Shown in pieces: positions 45,450 through 53,658 of a DNA stretch of 64,000 bases; positions within the stretch are counted from its first letter, which is position 1, and each line of letters opens with the position of its first letter. A program made the translations under genes and the position numbers. The DNA comes from Bacillota bacterium. Its GTDB lineage: Bacteria; Bacillota; Clostridia; Peptostreptococcales; Anaerovoracaceae. Location: the NCBI GenBank assembly GCA_019420525.1, contig JAHZHA010000020.1, positions 1 to 64,000 on the forward strand, in the 5' to 3' direction. The notes below the pieces were generated by a model, which worked only from the letters and a program-made list of their open reading frames with translations, did not search any database and had not been told where the DNA came from.

Positions 45450-46231
45450 AAGAGGAAAAAGATCACCTCACAGAGATGTGCCGGTGCAGAGTGATCTTCA
45501 GGGACGGGCACACGGAAGTCCGACAGGAAAACCTTTTGACGGAATATCACCTGACGATGCAGATCAGCGGGACAGATACAGGAATTTACGGGGATGATGG
45601 AAGCTGCGGAAAGGTGCGATCCGAAAGCCGATGCGAGAGTGATGTGCGGGTAATCCGTACGGTGTGCACGCCGCAGTATCTGAAAGAACTTGTGACGGGA
45701 CGACTGTGCACAGAGGGACTGATTTCATCTGTATCGGACATATGCCGGCTGGAGATCGACAGAGAAGCCGGGACCGCTGAGGTGGAACTGAAGTGCGGAA
45801 GCGGCGGGAACGCTTTTAGGCTTCCCGGAGAGTCGGCTGAATGGCATGTCGGGGAAATTTTTGAACTGGCAGATCTGTTCGGAAAAGAGAGCGAACTGCA
45901 CCGGAAGACAGGTGCGGCACACAGCTGCCTCATCGCCTGCAGAGGCCGCCTGCTCTTTCGGTGTGAAGATATCGGGAGGCATAATGCTCTCGACAAGGCG
46001 GTAGGCTTTATTCTGCAGGAAAACGTCGATCCTAGAATATGCATCGCCTATACAAGCGGAAGAATGCCGGAGGATATGGTGAGAAAAGCCGTCCGGGCAA
46101 ATCTCGCGGCTCTCGCGGGCAAGGCTTCCCCTACGCCGTCGGCTGTCCGTCTGGCACAGCGGTGCGGTCTGACACTGATCGGTGCCGCCAGGAGCGATTG
46201 CATGAAAGTTTTCTGTGACGGCCGGGCATGA
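45446..46231 (+). CDS. fdhD: Formate dehydrogenase accessory sulfurtransferase
   Basis: Overlaps fdhA by four bases. 261 aa. FdhD carries sulfur from a cysteine desulfurase to the Mo cofactor of formate dehydrogenase. Recognised by KTGAAHSCLIACRG, CEDIGRHNALDKAVG, YTSGRMPEDMVRKAVRAN and GLTLIGAARSDCMKVFC. The sulfur-relay loop, which in the E. coli protein carries two cysteines (CGxC), reads LKCGSGGNAF here with a single Cys, an unusual feature. Several other cysteines are present (MCRCR). Confidence 0.9.
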   Translation: MKEEKDHLTEMCRCRVIFRDGHTEVRQENLLTEYHLTMQISGTDTGIYGDDGSCGKVRSESRCESDVRVIRTVCTPQYLKELVTGRLCTEGLISSVSDICRLEIDREAGTAEVELKCGSGGNAFRLPGESAEWHVGEIFELADLFGKESELHRKTGAAHSCLIACRGRLLFRCEDIGRHNALDKAVGFILQENVDPRICIAYTSGRMPEDMVRKAVRANLAALAGKASPTPSAVRLAQRCGLTLIGAARSDCMKVFCDGRA

Positions 46232-46275
46232 GAATAAGAACTGTGCCCCGGAACCGCATGAAAGGAGTTTGAGTT

Positions 46276-46692
46276 ATGAGAAAAGCATCTGTGGAACTTA
46301 GAGTGGCATTTGCCGATCTGGATGGAATGAGAGCCGTATATCATACGAATTATATCAAATGGTTCGATCTGGCACGGACGAAGCTCTTCCGGGAAGCCGG
46401 TTTTCAGATGGAAAAATGGGAGGAAGGCGGCGTTCTTCTGCCTCTGGTAGTCTGCCATTGCGAATATCAGGAGGGAGCCGTCTTTGACGATCCTCTGAAA
46501 GTCACGGCGGAAGTTCAGGAAGTCCGGGGAAAAGTGGTTACCATCGGATATGAAATCGAAAATCTGGATACGGGCCGCGTGATTTCTACGGGACTGACGA
46601 AGCAGGTGTTCTGCGATGAGAATTCCAAATCTTTTGTTTTGAAGGATAAATATCCGGAGCTTTTTGACAACCTGATGAGCGATCCGGAGTGA
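46276..46692 (+). CDS. Acyl-CoA thioesterase, 4HBT hotdog fold
   Basis: A 138-aa YbgC/FadM-type thioesterase: RVAFADLDGMRAVYHTNYIK (active-site Asp/His region), WFDLARTKLFREAG, and the beta-sheet LKVTAEVQEVRGKVVTIGYE. AAAGGAG lies before the ATG. It follows fdhD by 44 bases with no terminator between, so may be co-transcribed, though no functional link to formate metabolism is obvious. Substrate unknown. Confidence 0.85.
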   Translation: MRKASVELRVAFADLDGMRAVYHTNYIKWFDLARTKLFREAGFQMEKWEEGGVLLPLVVCHCEYQEGAVFDDPLKVTAEVQEVRGKVVTIGYEIENLDTGRVISTGLTKQVFCDENSKSFVLKDKYPELFDNLMSDPE

Positions 46693-46736
46693 GTTTTGCG
46701 CGGGATAGAAACGAATAAAAATCGAAAAGAAAAAAC

Positions 46737-46780
46737 AAGGCCTGCGGCGGATTTCGGAATCTGCCGCAGGCCTTTTTATG
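46737..46780. terminator. Bidirectional terminator
   Basis: AAGGCCTGCGGC (46737-46748) pairs with GCCGCAGGCCTT (46763-46774), T-runs on both sides. Separates the fdh cluster from the opposing permease. Confidence 0.88.
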
Positions 46781-46794
46781 CGCTTTCTGTTTTC

Positions 46795-48192
46795 TTAGTG
46801 TGTGAGGAAGAACATGAGCAGGAAGAGGATTCCGATAATCCACGTTCCGGCTGTAATTTCTTTCACTTTTCCGGTGAACAGTTTGATGATGATGTAAGAG
46901 ATGAGACCGAAAGCGATACCGTAAGAAATGTTGTAAGTAAACGGCATCATGGCCAGTGTCAGAAACGCAGGAACTGCAATTTCCGGATCGGTCCATTCGA
47001 TTTTCTTCACGCCATTGATCATGAGCACGCCTACATAAATGAGAGCTGCCGCTGTGGCGCAGGAAGGAATGAGAATTGCGACCGGGCTCAGGAACATCGC
47101 GATGAAGAAGAGCACTGCTGTCGCGATGGAAGCGAGACCTGTTCTTCCGCCTTCGCCGACGCCGGCAGAAGATTCGACAAATGTGGTTACCGTAGAAGTA
47201 CCGCAGATAGCGCCGCATGTTGTAGCTACAGCGTCTGCCAGCATGGCCTTTTCCATATTCGGGATTTCGCCTTCTTCTGTCAGAAGATTACCACGGGAAC
47301 ATGCACCGTAAAGCGTTCCGAGTGTGTCAAACATATCGACCAGGCAGAATGCCAGCGCTGTAGTGATGATGAGAACCGCGAGGGCTGCAGTGGAGTGATC
47401 CGCCAGATATCCGGAGAAGTCAAATCCTTCCGTGAATACTTTGCCGAAAGCCTGTGTACCGAAATCGGCGAAAGCTGCGAACGGATTAAAGCTCAGATTG
47501 TCGGCGAATCCGTCATAGAATCCCGGAACTGTGAAACCTAAGATATAGTAGAGAACAGCGCCGCCCAGGATACCCCAGATAACCGCACCTTTCATTTTGC
47601 GGGTGGACATGACAGCGATGGCCAGCAGCGCGAGGATCGTCACGATCAGCGGCATGATGCCCGCCCATGTTGCCGTTCCGTTGAAAATATTGAAAGATGC
47701 CAGTGCCGAAGCGGTGGATTCGCTGCCGACGATGAGACCGGCATTCTGAAGCCCGATATAAGCGATGAAGAGACCGATACCTGCAGGGATCGCCATGCGG
47801 ACGGAATCCGGGATCGCTTTGAAAATTTTCGTACGGAGACCTGTAACGGTCAGAAGGATGAATATAATACCGTCGAGAAGCACGAGAACGAGTGCATTGG
47901 CGTAGGTGAGCCCGAAACCGAAGCATACGGTGTACACGAAGAATGCGTTCAGTCCCATGCCGGAAGCCTGCGCCAGCGGTAGATTGGCCAGAAGACCCAT
48001 GATGACCGTACCGATGATAGCCGAGATAGCGGTGGCGATATAAATCGCGTTGTAGGAAACGACGCCAAGTTCGGCAAACATTCCGGAATTGACCATGAGA
48101 ATATATGCCATGGCCATGAATGTGGTGAGACCGGCAATAATTTCGGTTCTCACCGTGGAGCCGCGCTCCGTGATCTTAAAAAACTTATCCAT
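46795..48192 (-). CDS. NCS2/AzgA-type purine permease
   Basis: A 465-aa proton-coupled permease of the AzgA/PbuG branch (adenine, guanine, hypoxanthine). Start MDKFFKITERGSTVRTEIIA, then GLTTFMAMAYILMVNSGMF, the QASGMGLNAFFVYTV re-entrant region, AIPAGIGLFIAYIGLQNAG, LVDMFDTLGTLYGACSRGNL and ESSAGVGEGGRTGLASI. About 12-14 membrane segments. CAGGAGGT precedes the ATG. Divergent from a phosphoribosyltransferase gene, pairing purine uptake with salvage. No purine riboswitch was recognised in the leader. Confidence 0.9.
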   Translation of the reverse strand: MDKFFKITERGSTVRTEIIAGLTTFMAMAYILMVNSGMFAELGVVSYNAIYIATAISAIIGTVIMGLLANLPLAQASGMGLNAFFVYTVCFGFGLTYANALVLVLLDGIIFILLTVTGLRTKIFKAIPDSVRMAIPAGIGLFIAYIGLQNAGLIVGSESTASALASFNIFNGTATWAGIMPLIVTILALLAIAVMSTRKMKGAVIWGILGGAVLYYILGFTVPGFYDGFADNLSFNPFAAFADFGTQAFGKVFTEGFDFSGYLADHSTAALAVLIITTALAFCLVDMFDTLGTLYGACSRGNLLTEEGEIPNMEKAMLADAVATTCGAICGTSTVTTFVESSAGVGEGGRTGLASIATAVLFFIAMFLSPVAILIPSCATAAALIYVGVLMINGVKKIEWTDPEIAVPAFLTLAMMPFTYNISYGIAFGLISYIIIKLFTGKVKEITAGTWIIGILFLLMFFLTH

Positions 48193-48247
48193 AAAAACCT
48201 CCTGAAACGTTTTGAGGGATAAAAAAGTAAAATAAAATTACATAAAT

Positions 48248-48285
48248 ATTCTATATTTGACGCTTAAGTTTGACAAGAATAAACT
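48248..48285. promoter_or_regulatory. Overlapping divergent promoters
   Basis: Minus strand: TTGTCA (plus 48271-48276), 17 bases, TAGAAT (plus 48248-48253), for the permease. Plus strand: TTGACG (48257-48262), 17 bases, TAAACT (48280-48285), toward the phosphoribosyltransferase gene. The two occupy the same 38 bases and cannot be used at once. Confidence 0.6.
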
Positions 48286-48289
48286 TTAC

Positions 48290-48380
48290 GCATTTTTTAT
48301 ATCTCCGACTTCCCGGTGAGAATCCGATTTGCGGAGAATGACGCGGGAAGCTCCTGTCGAAGAGCGGATGGCCGCCAGCC
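48290..48380 (+). other. Folded region between two tandem promoters
   Basis: CTTCCCG and CGGGAAG (about 48309-48353) can pair, as alternatively can CTCCG and CGGAG (about 48304-48340). Mutually exclusive pairings of this kind suggest an attenuator, but no riboswitch class matches and no terminator T-run follows. Confidence 0.25.
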
Positions 48381-48409
48381 TTGCAAAAAAGCAGGATTTT
48401 CAATATAAT
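48381..48409 (+). promoter_or_regulatory. Proximal promoter of the phosphoribosyltransferase gene
   Basis: TTGCAA (48381-48386), 17-base spacer, TATAAT (48404-48409), about 70 bases before the start codon; stronger than the distal one. Confidence 0.65.
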
Positions 48410-48478
48410 GTTATGAGATACAGATGATTTCTGATAATATGATCGGCCATGGCAAGATAATTTAAGGAGTAGATAAAA

Positions 48479-49036
48479 ATGGACTATAAAATGACGATTG
48501 CAGGTCTTGAGCGTTCTCTTCCTCTCTGCAGAGTATCCGATGACCTTTATATCGGAGCATTTGTCATTTTCGGGGACCCGGAACTGACGACCGCCTGCGC
48601 CCGAGAGCTTCTGGAGAGAGCGCCGGAGTACGATTATATGCTGACAGCGGAGGCAAAGGGAATTCCTCTCATTCATGAGATGGCGCGCCTCGCGGGAAAT
48701 CAGAAATATTTTCTCGCCAGAAAAAAGTCAAAGCTCTATATGCGCGACGTCTTCGAAGTCAGCGTGGATTCTATCACGACAGAAGGTTCCCAGAAGCTGT
48801 ATCTCGACGGAAATGACGCGGAACTGATGAAGGGCAGCAGGATTCTTCTGGTGGACGATGTGATTTCCACGGGTGAGTCCATGACAGCTCTGGAAAAACT
48901 GGTGGAGGCTGCCGGAGGTATCGTATGTGGACGCATGACGATTCTGGCGGAAGGAGATGCTCAGAAGAGGGATGATGTCATTTATCTGGAGCCCCTTCCT
49001 GTATTTCACCCGGACGGCACACCGAAACAGGATTGA
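48479..49036 (+). CDS. Purine phosphoribosyltransferase-family protein (Apt/Xpt-like)
   Basis: A 185-aa type I PRTase with the PRPP-binding loop ILLVDDVISTGESMTALEKL at about 121-140. The N-terminal part (LYIGAFVIFGDPELTTACA, YDYMLTAEAKGIPLIHEMA) is like adenine PRTases; the ARKKSKLYMRD segment forms the flexible loop. It would convert a free purine base and PRPP to the nucleotide, matching the adjacent purine permease. Base specificity cannot be told. AAGGAGT lies before the ATG. Confidence 0.82.
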   Translation: MDYKMTIAGLERSLPLCRVSDDLYIGAFVIFGDPELTTACARELLERAPEYDYMLTAEAKGIPLIHEMARLAGNQKYFLARKKSKLYMRDVFEVSVDSITTEGSQKLYLDGNDAELMKGSRILLVDDVISTGESMTALEKLVEAAGGIVCGRMTILAEGDAQKRDDVIYLEPLPVFHPDGTPKQD

Positions 49037-49116
49037 TATGACAGAAATGGGAAGCAGAGAATCTGTTTTCACAGTCTTAAAAAAAGGGGCCTAACGAGGA
49101 AAAGGAGAAAAATAAT

Positions 49117-49329
49117 ATGAATGAAAAAAAGCAGTATGTCTGCCCGAAGTGCGGGAATCAACAGTATGAATCGGATCAGTTTCAGGCTACGGGAGGCAAT
49201 TTTGCAAAGATTTTCGATATTCAGAATAAGAAATTCATTACAGTAAGCTGCACCCGGTGCGGCTATACGGAACTGTATAAAGCCAATACAGGAGACGGAT
49301 GGAATATTCTGGACTTTCTTATGGGATAA
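49117..49329 (+). CDS. Small zinc-ribbon protein (DUF2082-like)
   Basis: A 70-aa protein with two Cys pairs, YVCPKCGN (about 8-14) and VSCTRCGYTELYK (about 44-56), forming a zinc ribbon, and a GGNFAKIFDIQNKKF spacer characteristic of the small nucleic-acid-binding zinc-ribbon family. AAAGGAGA precedes the ATG. Possibly co-transcribed with the phosphoribosyltransferase gene 80 bases upstream. Function unknown. Confidence 0.75.
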   Translation: MNEKKQYVCPKCGNQQYESDQFQATGGNFAKIFDIQNKKFITVSCTRCGYTELYKANTGDGWNILDFLMG

Positions 49330-49438
49330 CCCGACAGATTTTCCGTTTCAGAAGCCGGAGGGAGTCGAAAGAAGAGAAAATTTTCGGAACACCTGCAGTT
49401 ATATATACTGATATGAGTACAGGACGGGATGAATAGCT

Positions 49439-49873
49439 ATGAAGATTTCTACGAAAGGACGGTACGCGCTGCGCATGCTTCTCGATCTGGCGCAGCATAT
49501 GGAACAGGGATATGTGCCTCTGAAGGATATCGCAGAGCGGCAGAATCTGTCAAAAAAATATCTGGAACAGATCGTTCCTGTGCTGAATAAATCTGAAATG
49601 CTTCAGACGAACAGAGGTTTTCAGGGCGGCTACCGGCTGGCGAAAGCGCCGGATGAGTATACCGTGGGAGAGATCCTGAGGCTTACAGAGGGAAATCTCG
49701 CTCCGGTGGCATGTCTGGCGGATGACCCCAATCAGTGTCTGCGAAGAGAAGAATGCATCACTCTTCCGGTCTGGGAAGGACTGTACCGGGCCATCGCGGA
49801 ATATCTCGACAGTATTACGCTGCAGGATATTCTGGAAGGCCAGGAATCCGGACTGACGGAAGAGAATGTGTGA
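49439..49873 (+). CDS. Rrf2/IscR-family transcriptional regulator with Cys triad
   Basis: A 144-aa winged-helix regulator: MKISTKGRYALRMLLDLA, PLKDIAERQNLSKKYLEQI, NRGFQGGYRLAKAPDEYTVG. Three cysteines in C-x7-C-x5-C (CLADDPNQC then LRREEC) match the Fe-S ligand region of IscR-type members, so it probably senses Fe-S status. In many Clostridia this gene heads an iscR-iscS-iscU-mnmA operon; here hydE and mnmA follow and iscS/iscU are missing. Ribosome site weak. Confidence 0.85.
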   Translation: MKISTKGRYALRMLLDLAQHMEQGYVPLKDIAERQNLSKKYLEQIVPVLNKSEMLQTNRGFQGGYRLAKAPDEYTVGEILRLTEGNLAPVACLADDPNQCLRREECITLPVWEGLYRAIAEYLDSITLQDILEGQESGLTEENV

Positions 49874-49982
49874 AAGAACGCGGATGCTGCTGCGTTATGG
49901 CGCATGTCCTGAAACGAAAAACGGATCGGAAAAAACGGAATCAGAGGTCCGGTATCTGTCATGCATGACAGACAAAAGAACG

Positions 49983-50010
49983 ACTGCCGCTGTCCCGGGA
50001 CAGCGGCAGT
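49983..50010. repeat. 28-bp perfect palindrome
   Basis: ACTGCCGCTGTCCC followed immediately by its reverse complement, with no loop, between the Rrf2 gene and hydE. As RNA it would form a GC-rich hairpin; no T-run follows. It may be a processing or attenuation hairpin. Confidence 0.7.
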
Positions 50011-50035
50011 TGCTGAATATGAGGAGTGTGTGCGG

Positions 50036-51259
50036 ATGAAAAAAGAAGAGAGAACCGAGGAAAAGCGGGTGTTCATTTTATCGGAGGACAGCGGGGAGCG
50101 CGGAAGAGATGCCGGACGGGAAAAGGCGGTGCATGAAGTTATCCGGCGCCTGCGGGAGGAGAGGGATCTGCCGGACGGGCAGCTGAGCCTTCTCATCGAA
50201 TCCCCGGAAGCCGGTCCGGTTCTGGCGGAAGCGGCAGACCAGGTCCGCAGGGAGATTTACGGCACGGATGTATATATACGGGGACTCATCGAATTTACGA
50301 ATTACTGCAGAAATAACTGCTACTACTGCGGGATACGGGCATCTGACACGAAGACAGTCCGTTACCGCCTCAGCCGGGAACAAATCATGCAGTGCTGTGA
50401 GGAAGGATATCAGCTGGGATTCCGAACTTTCGTGCTTCAGGGCGGAGAAGATCCCTATTTCAACGACGAACGGATCTGCAGCATCGTGTCGGAAATAAAG
50501 AGCCGCTTTCCCGACTGTGCAGTGACTCTTTCCATCGGGGAAAAGTCACGGGAGAGTTATCAGGCGTATTTCGATGCGGGAGCAGACCGTTATCTGCTGC
50601 GCCACGAGACGGCGGACGAGTGCCATTACGGAAAACTTCATCCGTCGGAGATGAGCCTCATGGAGAGAAAGCGGTGCCTGTACGATCTGAAAGAGATCGG
50701 CTATCAGGTAGGTTCCGGATTTATGGTGGGAACGCCGTATCAGAGCGCGGAGACGCTTGTGCGCGATCTGCGCTTTCTTCAGGAACTTCAGCCGGATATG
50801 ATAGGCATCGGACCGTATATCGAGCATATGGACACTCCCATGGGTGTGAGATACAGAGAAGAGCTGGAGGCGGCCGGAAAAACGGCTGAGGATTCCGGCG
50901 GAAAAGCGGCAGATGCAGAGGAGGATTACAGGGCGCTGACGCCTGAGGAACGGATGGAAAAAACGCTCCGCCTTGTATCGATTCTGCGCCTCATGTTCCC
51001 TTACGCCCTGCTGCCGTCTACGACGGCGCTGGGCACCATTCATCCGGAGGGCCGGGAAATGGGGCTGAAAGCCGGTGCAAACGTGGTCATGCCGAATCTG
51101 TCTCCTTCCGAGACACGGGAACTCTACGCTCTGTATGAAAACAAGATCTGTACAGGAGAAGAGGCGGCTCAGAGCCGGAATCTGCTGGAACAGCGCGTTC
51201 TGAGCGCAGGATACCGGATCGTGACGGCAGTGGGACACGCGAAAAAGGAGCATGCGTAA
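50036..51259 (+). CDS. hydE: [FeFe]-hydrogenase maturase, radical SAM HydE
   Basis: ATG 50036 lies about ten bases after GAGGAG. 407 aa. Radical-SAM cluster motif CRNNCYYCG (about 90-98) in the HydE context GLIEFTNYCRNNCYYCGIR, with FVLQGGEDPYFND, LRHETADECHYGKLHP and PSTTALGTIHPEGREMGLKA. HydE acts with HydG and HydF to build the 2Fe subcluster of the H-cluster. A ~25-residue Ala/Glu/Asp-rich insertion (KTAEDSGGKAADAEED) is unusual, as is the long charged N-terminus. hydF and hydG are not in the window. It serves the hydrogenase gene 4 kb downstream, among others. Confidence 0.88.
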   Translation: MKKEERTEEKRVFILSEDSGERGRDAGREKAVHEVIRRLREERDLPDGQLSLLIESPEAGPVLAEAADQVRREIYGTDVYIRGLIEFTNYCRNNCYYCGIRASDTKTVRYRLSREQIMQCCEEGYQLGFRTFVLQGGEDPYFNDERICSIVSEIKSRFPDCAVTLSIGEKSRESYQAYFDAGADRYLLRHETADECHYGKLHPSEMSLMERKRCLYDLKEIGYQVGSGFMVGTPYQSAETLVRDLRFLQELQPDMIGIGPYIEHMDTPMGVRYREELEAAGKTAEDSGGKAADAEEDYRALTPEERMEKTLRLVSILRLMFPYALLPSTTALGTIHPEGREMGLKAGANVVMPNLSPSETRELYALYENKICTGEEAAQSRNLLEQRVLSAGYRIVTAVGHAKKEHA

Positions 51260-51260
51260 A

Positions 51261-52337
51261 ATGGAAAAAAAGAAAGTCATGGCGGCCATGAGCGGAGGCG
51301 TGGATTCCAGCGCGGCGGCGTACCTCCTGTGTAGGCAGGGGTACGAATGCTGCGGAATTACGATGAAACTGTTTCAGAACGAGACACTTCATCTTCCGGA
51401 CGAACATGCATGCTGCTCGGAAAAAGATGTGGAAGATGCGGCTGAGGTAGCCCAGTCTCTGGGAATGCCGTTTTACGTGTACGATTTTTCTCCCCTGTTT
51501 CAGAAAAATGTGGTGGACCGCTTTGTATCGGCCTACGAGCGCGGAGAGACGCCGAATCCGTGCATCGACTGCAACCGCTATATGAAATTCGGGATTCTCT
51601 ACGAGCGCGCGGCGGAAATGGGATACGATCTGGTTGCCACCGGTCACTATGCGAGAATTTCTTATGACGAGGCGAGAGGACGCTATCTCCTGAAAAAAGC
51701 TCTCGATCCCCGGAAAGACCAGAGTTACGTGCTTTACAGCATGACGCAGGAACAGTTGTCCCGCACGATTTTTCCCCTGGGCGGGATGACGAAAGCGGAA
51801 GTGCGGGCGCTGGCGGAAAAATGCGGCTTCGGCAATGCGGACAAGCCGGAAAGCCAGGATATCTGCTTCATTCCTGACGGCTCTTATGCAGAGTTTATAG
51901 AAAATTATACCGGAAAAAACTATCCGCCTGGTGATTTTATCCGCAGAGACGGAAGCGTTCTCGGGCGGCACAGAGGGATTATCCGCTATACCGTTGGCCA
52001 GAGAAAAGGACTGGGACTGGCTCTGAAAAAGCCGGGATACGTCTGCGGCATCGATCCGGAGAATAATGCGGTAATCATCGGAGATAATGAAGATCTTTTC
52101 ACGAGAAAGTTCCGGGTAAGAGATCTGAATCTCATCTCCTGCAGCCGGATCAGCGGCGGAATGCGCCTGAAAGTGAAAGTACGCTACCGCCAGCCGGAGC
52201 AGTGGGCTGTCGTAACGCAGACAGGACCTGATACTGTGGAGGTGGAATTTGACGAGCCTCAGCGGGCTATCACGAAAGGGCAGTCTGCTGTTTTTTATGA
52301 CGGAGATATCGTGGTAGGCGGAGGTGTCATATGCTGA
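51261..52337 (+). CDS. mnmA: tRNA-specific 2-thiouridylase
   Basis: Thiolates U34 of tRNA Lys, Glu and Gln. ATG 51261 is ten bases after AGGAG; 358 aa. ATP-pyrophosphatase loop MSGGVDSSAAAYLL; the two catalytic cysteines in NPCIDCNRYMKFG and SQDICFIPDGSY; GHYARI and KDQSYVLYSM. The N-terminal HACCSEKDVEDA segment marks the MnmA variety common in Clostridia. One base after hydE, so co-transcribed. It needs a cysteine desulfurase, not encoded here. Confidence 0.93.
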   Translation: MEKKKVMAAMSGGVDSSAAAYLLCRQGYECCGITMKLFQNETLHLPDEHACCSEKDVEDAAEVAQSLGMPFYVYDFSPLFQKNVVDRFVSAYERGETPNPCIDCNRYMKFGILYERAAEMGYDLVATGHYARISYDEARGRYLLKKALDPRKDQSYVLYSMTQEQLSRTIFPLGGMTKAEVRALAEKCGFGNADKPESQDICFIPDGSYAEFIENYTGKNYPPGDFIRRDGSVLGRHRGIIRYTVGQRKGLGLALKKPGYVCGIDPENNAVIIGDNEDLFTRKFRVRDLNLISCSRISGGMRLKVKVRYRQPEQWAVVTQTGPDTVEVEFDEPQRAITKGQSAVFYDGDIVVGGGVIC

Positions 52338-52420
52338 TACACCGGCACAGGAAGAAGCCGGAAAAGACGGAGATATACGTATCATTTCGTCTGAAAAAGG
52401 AAATTGAGAAGGAAATACAA

Positions 52421-52465
52421 AAGCGCCGCCCGACTGCCGGCAGATGGCAGTCAGGCGGCGCTTTC
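52421..52465. terminator. Bidirectional terminator between mnmA and tRNA-Arg
   Basis: AAGCGCCGCC (52421-52430) pairs with GGCGGCGCTT (52454-52463), with an inner GACTGCC/GGCAGTC stem. T-tails follow both ways (CTTTC; TTTTG on the minus strand). Confidence 0.85.
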
Positions 52466-52474
52466 TGATGAGAA

Positions 52475-52550
52475 TGGTGCTCGCGAAGGGATTCGAACCC
52501 CCGACGCACGGTTTAGGAAACCGACGCTCTATCCACTGAGCTACGCAAGC
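52475..52550 (-). tRNA. tRNA-Arg (anticodon CCT)
   Basis: Full cloverleaf on the minus strand: acceptor GCTTGCG with CGCGAGC, D arm GCTC/GAGC, anticodon loop TTCCTAA giving anticodon CCT (reads AGG), T loop TTCGAAT. The discriminator is A and the CCA end is encoded (52475-52477). Mature body 52478-52550. Confidence 0.97.
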
Positions 52551-52727
52551 ACGTGCTGAGAGCGGGAATAGCGGAACCGCTTTTCCCGCTCTGATATGAT
52601 ACCATAAATGGAGTCTGCGGACAACAGAGGAAACTTCAAAAGTTCGCATCTTTCCGCAGAAGCAGACTGGACTGAAACGATGTGTACAGGCAGAATTCCG
52701 CTGTTTGTGAGCCCTCCGGTTCACCTG

Positions 52728-53420
52728 TCAGCCGGACTGAGAGCCGTCGGCTTCCGGAAGCTGAATGCCGCTGATGACATTTTCTCCGAAAAAGAGAAGA
52801 TCGTTCGATTCTAGAAAATTCACGACGACGGACGACTGGAGAGTATCCGTCAGAGGCTTGTACGATACGGTAGCCGCGGCAAAGATGAGAACCGCCATCA
52901 GCAGATAGATGAGCACGGCACCTTTTACGATGCCGAAGAGCATGCCGAGAATGCCGTCGACAGTACCGACGATTTTCACTCTGCGGATGCGGCCTGCCAG
53001 GCGTTCTATAAAGTGAATGAGAAATTTGACCACGAAAACCACGATGAAAAAGGATATCACGCTGATGATGGTTTCCGCCAGCTGTTCCGCCACAGGCTGA
53101 GCCAGTTGCTCAAACTGATCGCTGGCAGAGCCGGCGATGGCGTTTGCCAGACTCGACGGAAGATCCGAAGGCACATTTCCGGAAAGGCCGGCGGCTTCCG
53201 GAAACAGAGATTTCATGTGCTTCATGGCAAAATCGTACACCAGCTGCTTTGCGGGCGTGTTTTCCGAGATATAATCCGCCAGAGCGGGTGAGTACAGAAA
53301 TGCGAAAAAAAGTGAAAACAGCCAGCCGAACGCACTGGCAAGAGACCGGACAAATCCTCTCTTTTCACCGAAGATAATGCATAAAATCAAAATAACTGCA
53401 GCTGCAAAATCAAGATACAT
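52728..53420 (-). CDS. CvpA-family membrane protein
   Basis: A 230-aa protein: N-terminal segment MYLDFAAAVILILCIIFGEK, RGFVRSLASAFGWLFSLFFA, a ~75-residue soluble loop, SFFIVVFVVKFLIHFIERLA and IVGTVDGILGMLFGIVKGAV. The RGF and TVDGILGMLFGIVKG motifs are typical of the CvpA family (named for colicin V export; now known as widespread envelope proteins). GGGAGA precedes the ATG. Monocistronic; function unresolved. Confidence 0.85.
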   Translation of the reverse strand: MYLDFAAAVILILCIIFGEKRGFVRSLASAFGWLFSLFFAFLYSPALADYISENTPAKQLVYDFAMKHMKSLFPEAAGLSGNVPSDLPSSLANAIAGSASDQFEQLAQPVAEQLAETIISVISFFIVVFVVKFLIHFIERLAGRIRRVKIVGTVDGILGMLFGIVKGAVLIYLLMAVLIFAAATVSYKPLTDTLQSSVVVNFLESNDLLFFGENVISGIQLPEADGSQSG

Positions 53421-53514
53421 ATTATTCTCCCGTTCCCTTTTTTCAATAAAACTGTTATAACCTGTGATCTGCTGCTCGCACAGCGAAGTATACGATTAAT
53501 TATACACCCTGCGC

Positions 53515-53543
53515 TTGAAAGGCTATAGTGAAAATTGTAAAAT
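53515..53543 (+). promoter_or_regulatory. Promoter of the hydrogen-sensing module
   Basis: TTGAAA (53515-53520), 17-base spacer, TAAAAT (53538-53543), upstream of the [2Fe-2S] thioredoxin-like gene. Confidence 0.65.
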
Positions 53544-53658
53544 TGTTATAGGCAAACGAATAATTTACGGAAACTGCGTTGTGAGTGCGGATGATGCAGA
53601 TATCCTGACCACTGCATGAAGTTGTTTTGAAAGATCTGCCATGAAATGAGGAGGTTTT

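Noticed and set aside
48370..48426. Short leader peptide starting ATGGCCGCC
   Set aside because: The frame is only 19 codons, its ribosome site is too close to the ATG, and the downstream promoter lies within it.
48193..48478. Purine riboswitch upstream of the permease or phosphoribosyltransferase
   Set aside because: I looked for the conserved junction and loop sequences on both strands and did not find them; the folded region does not match.
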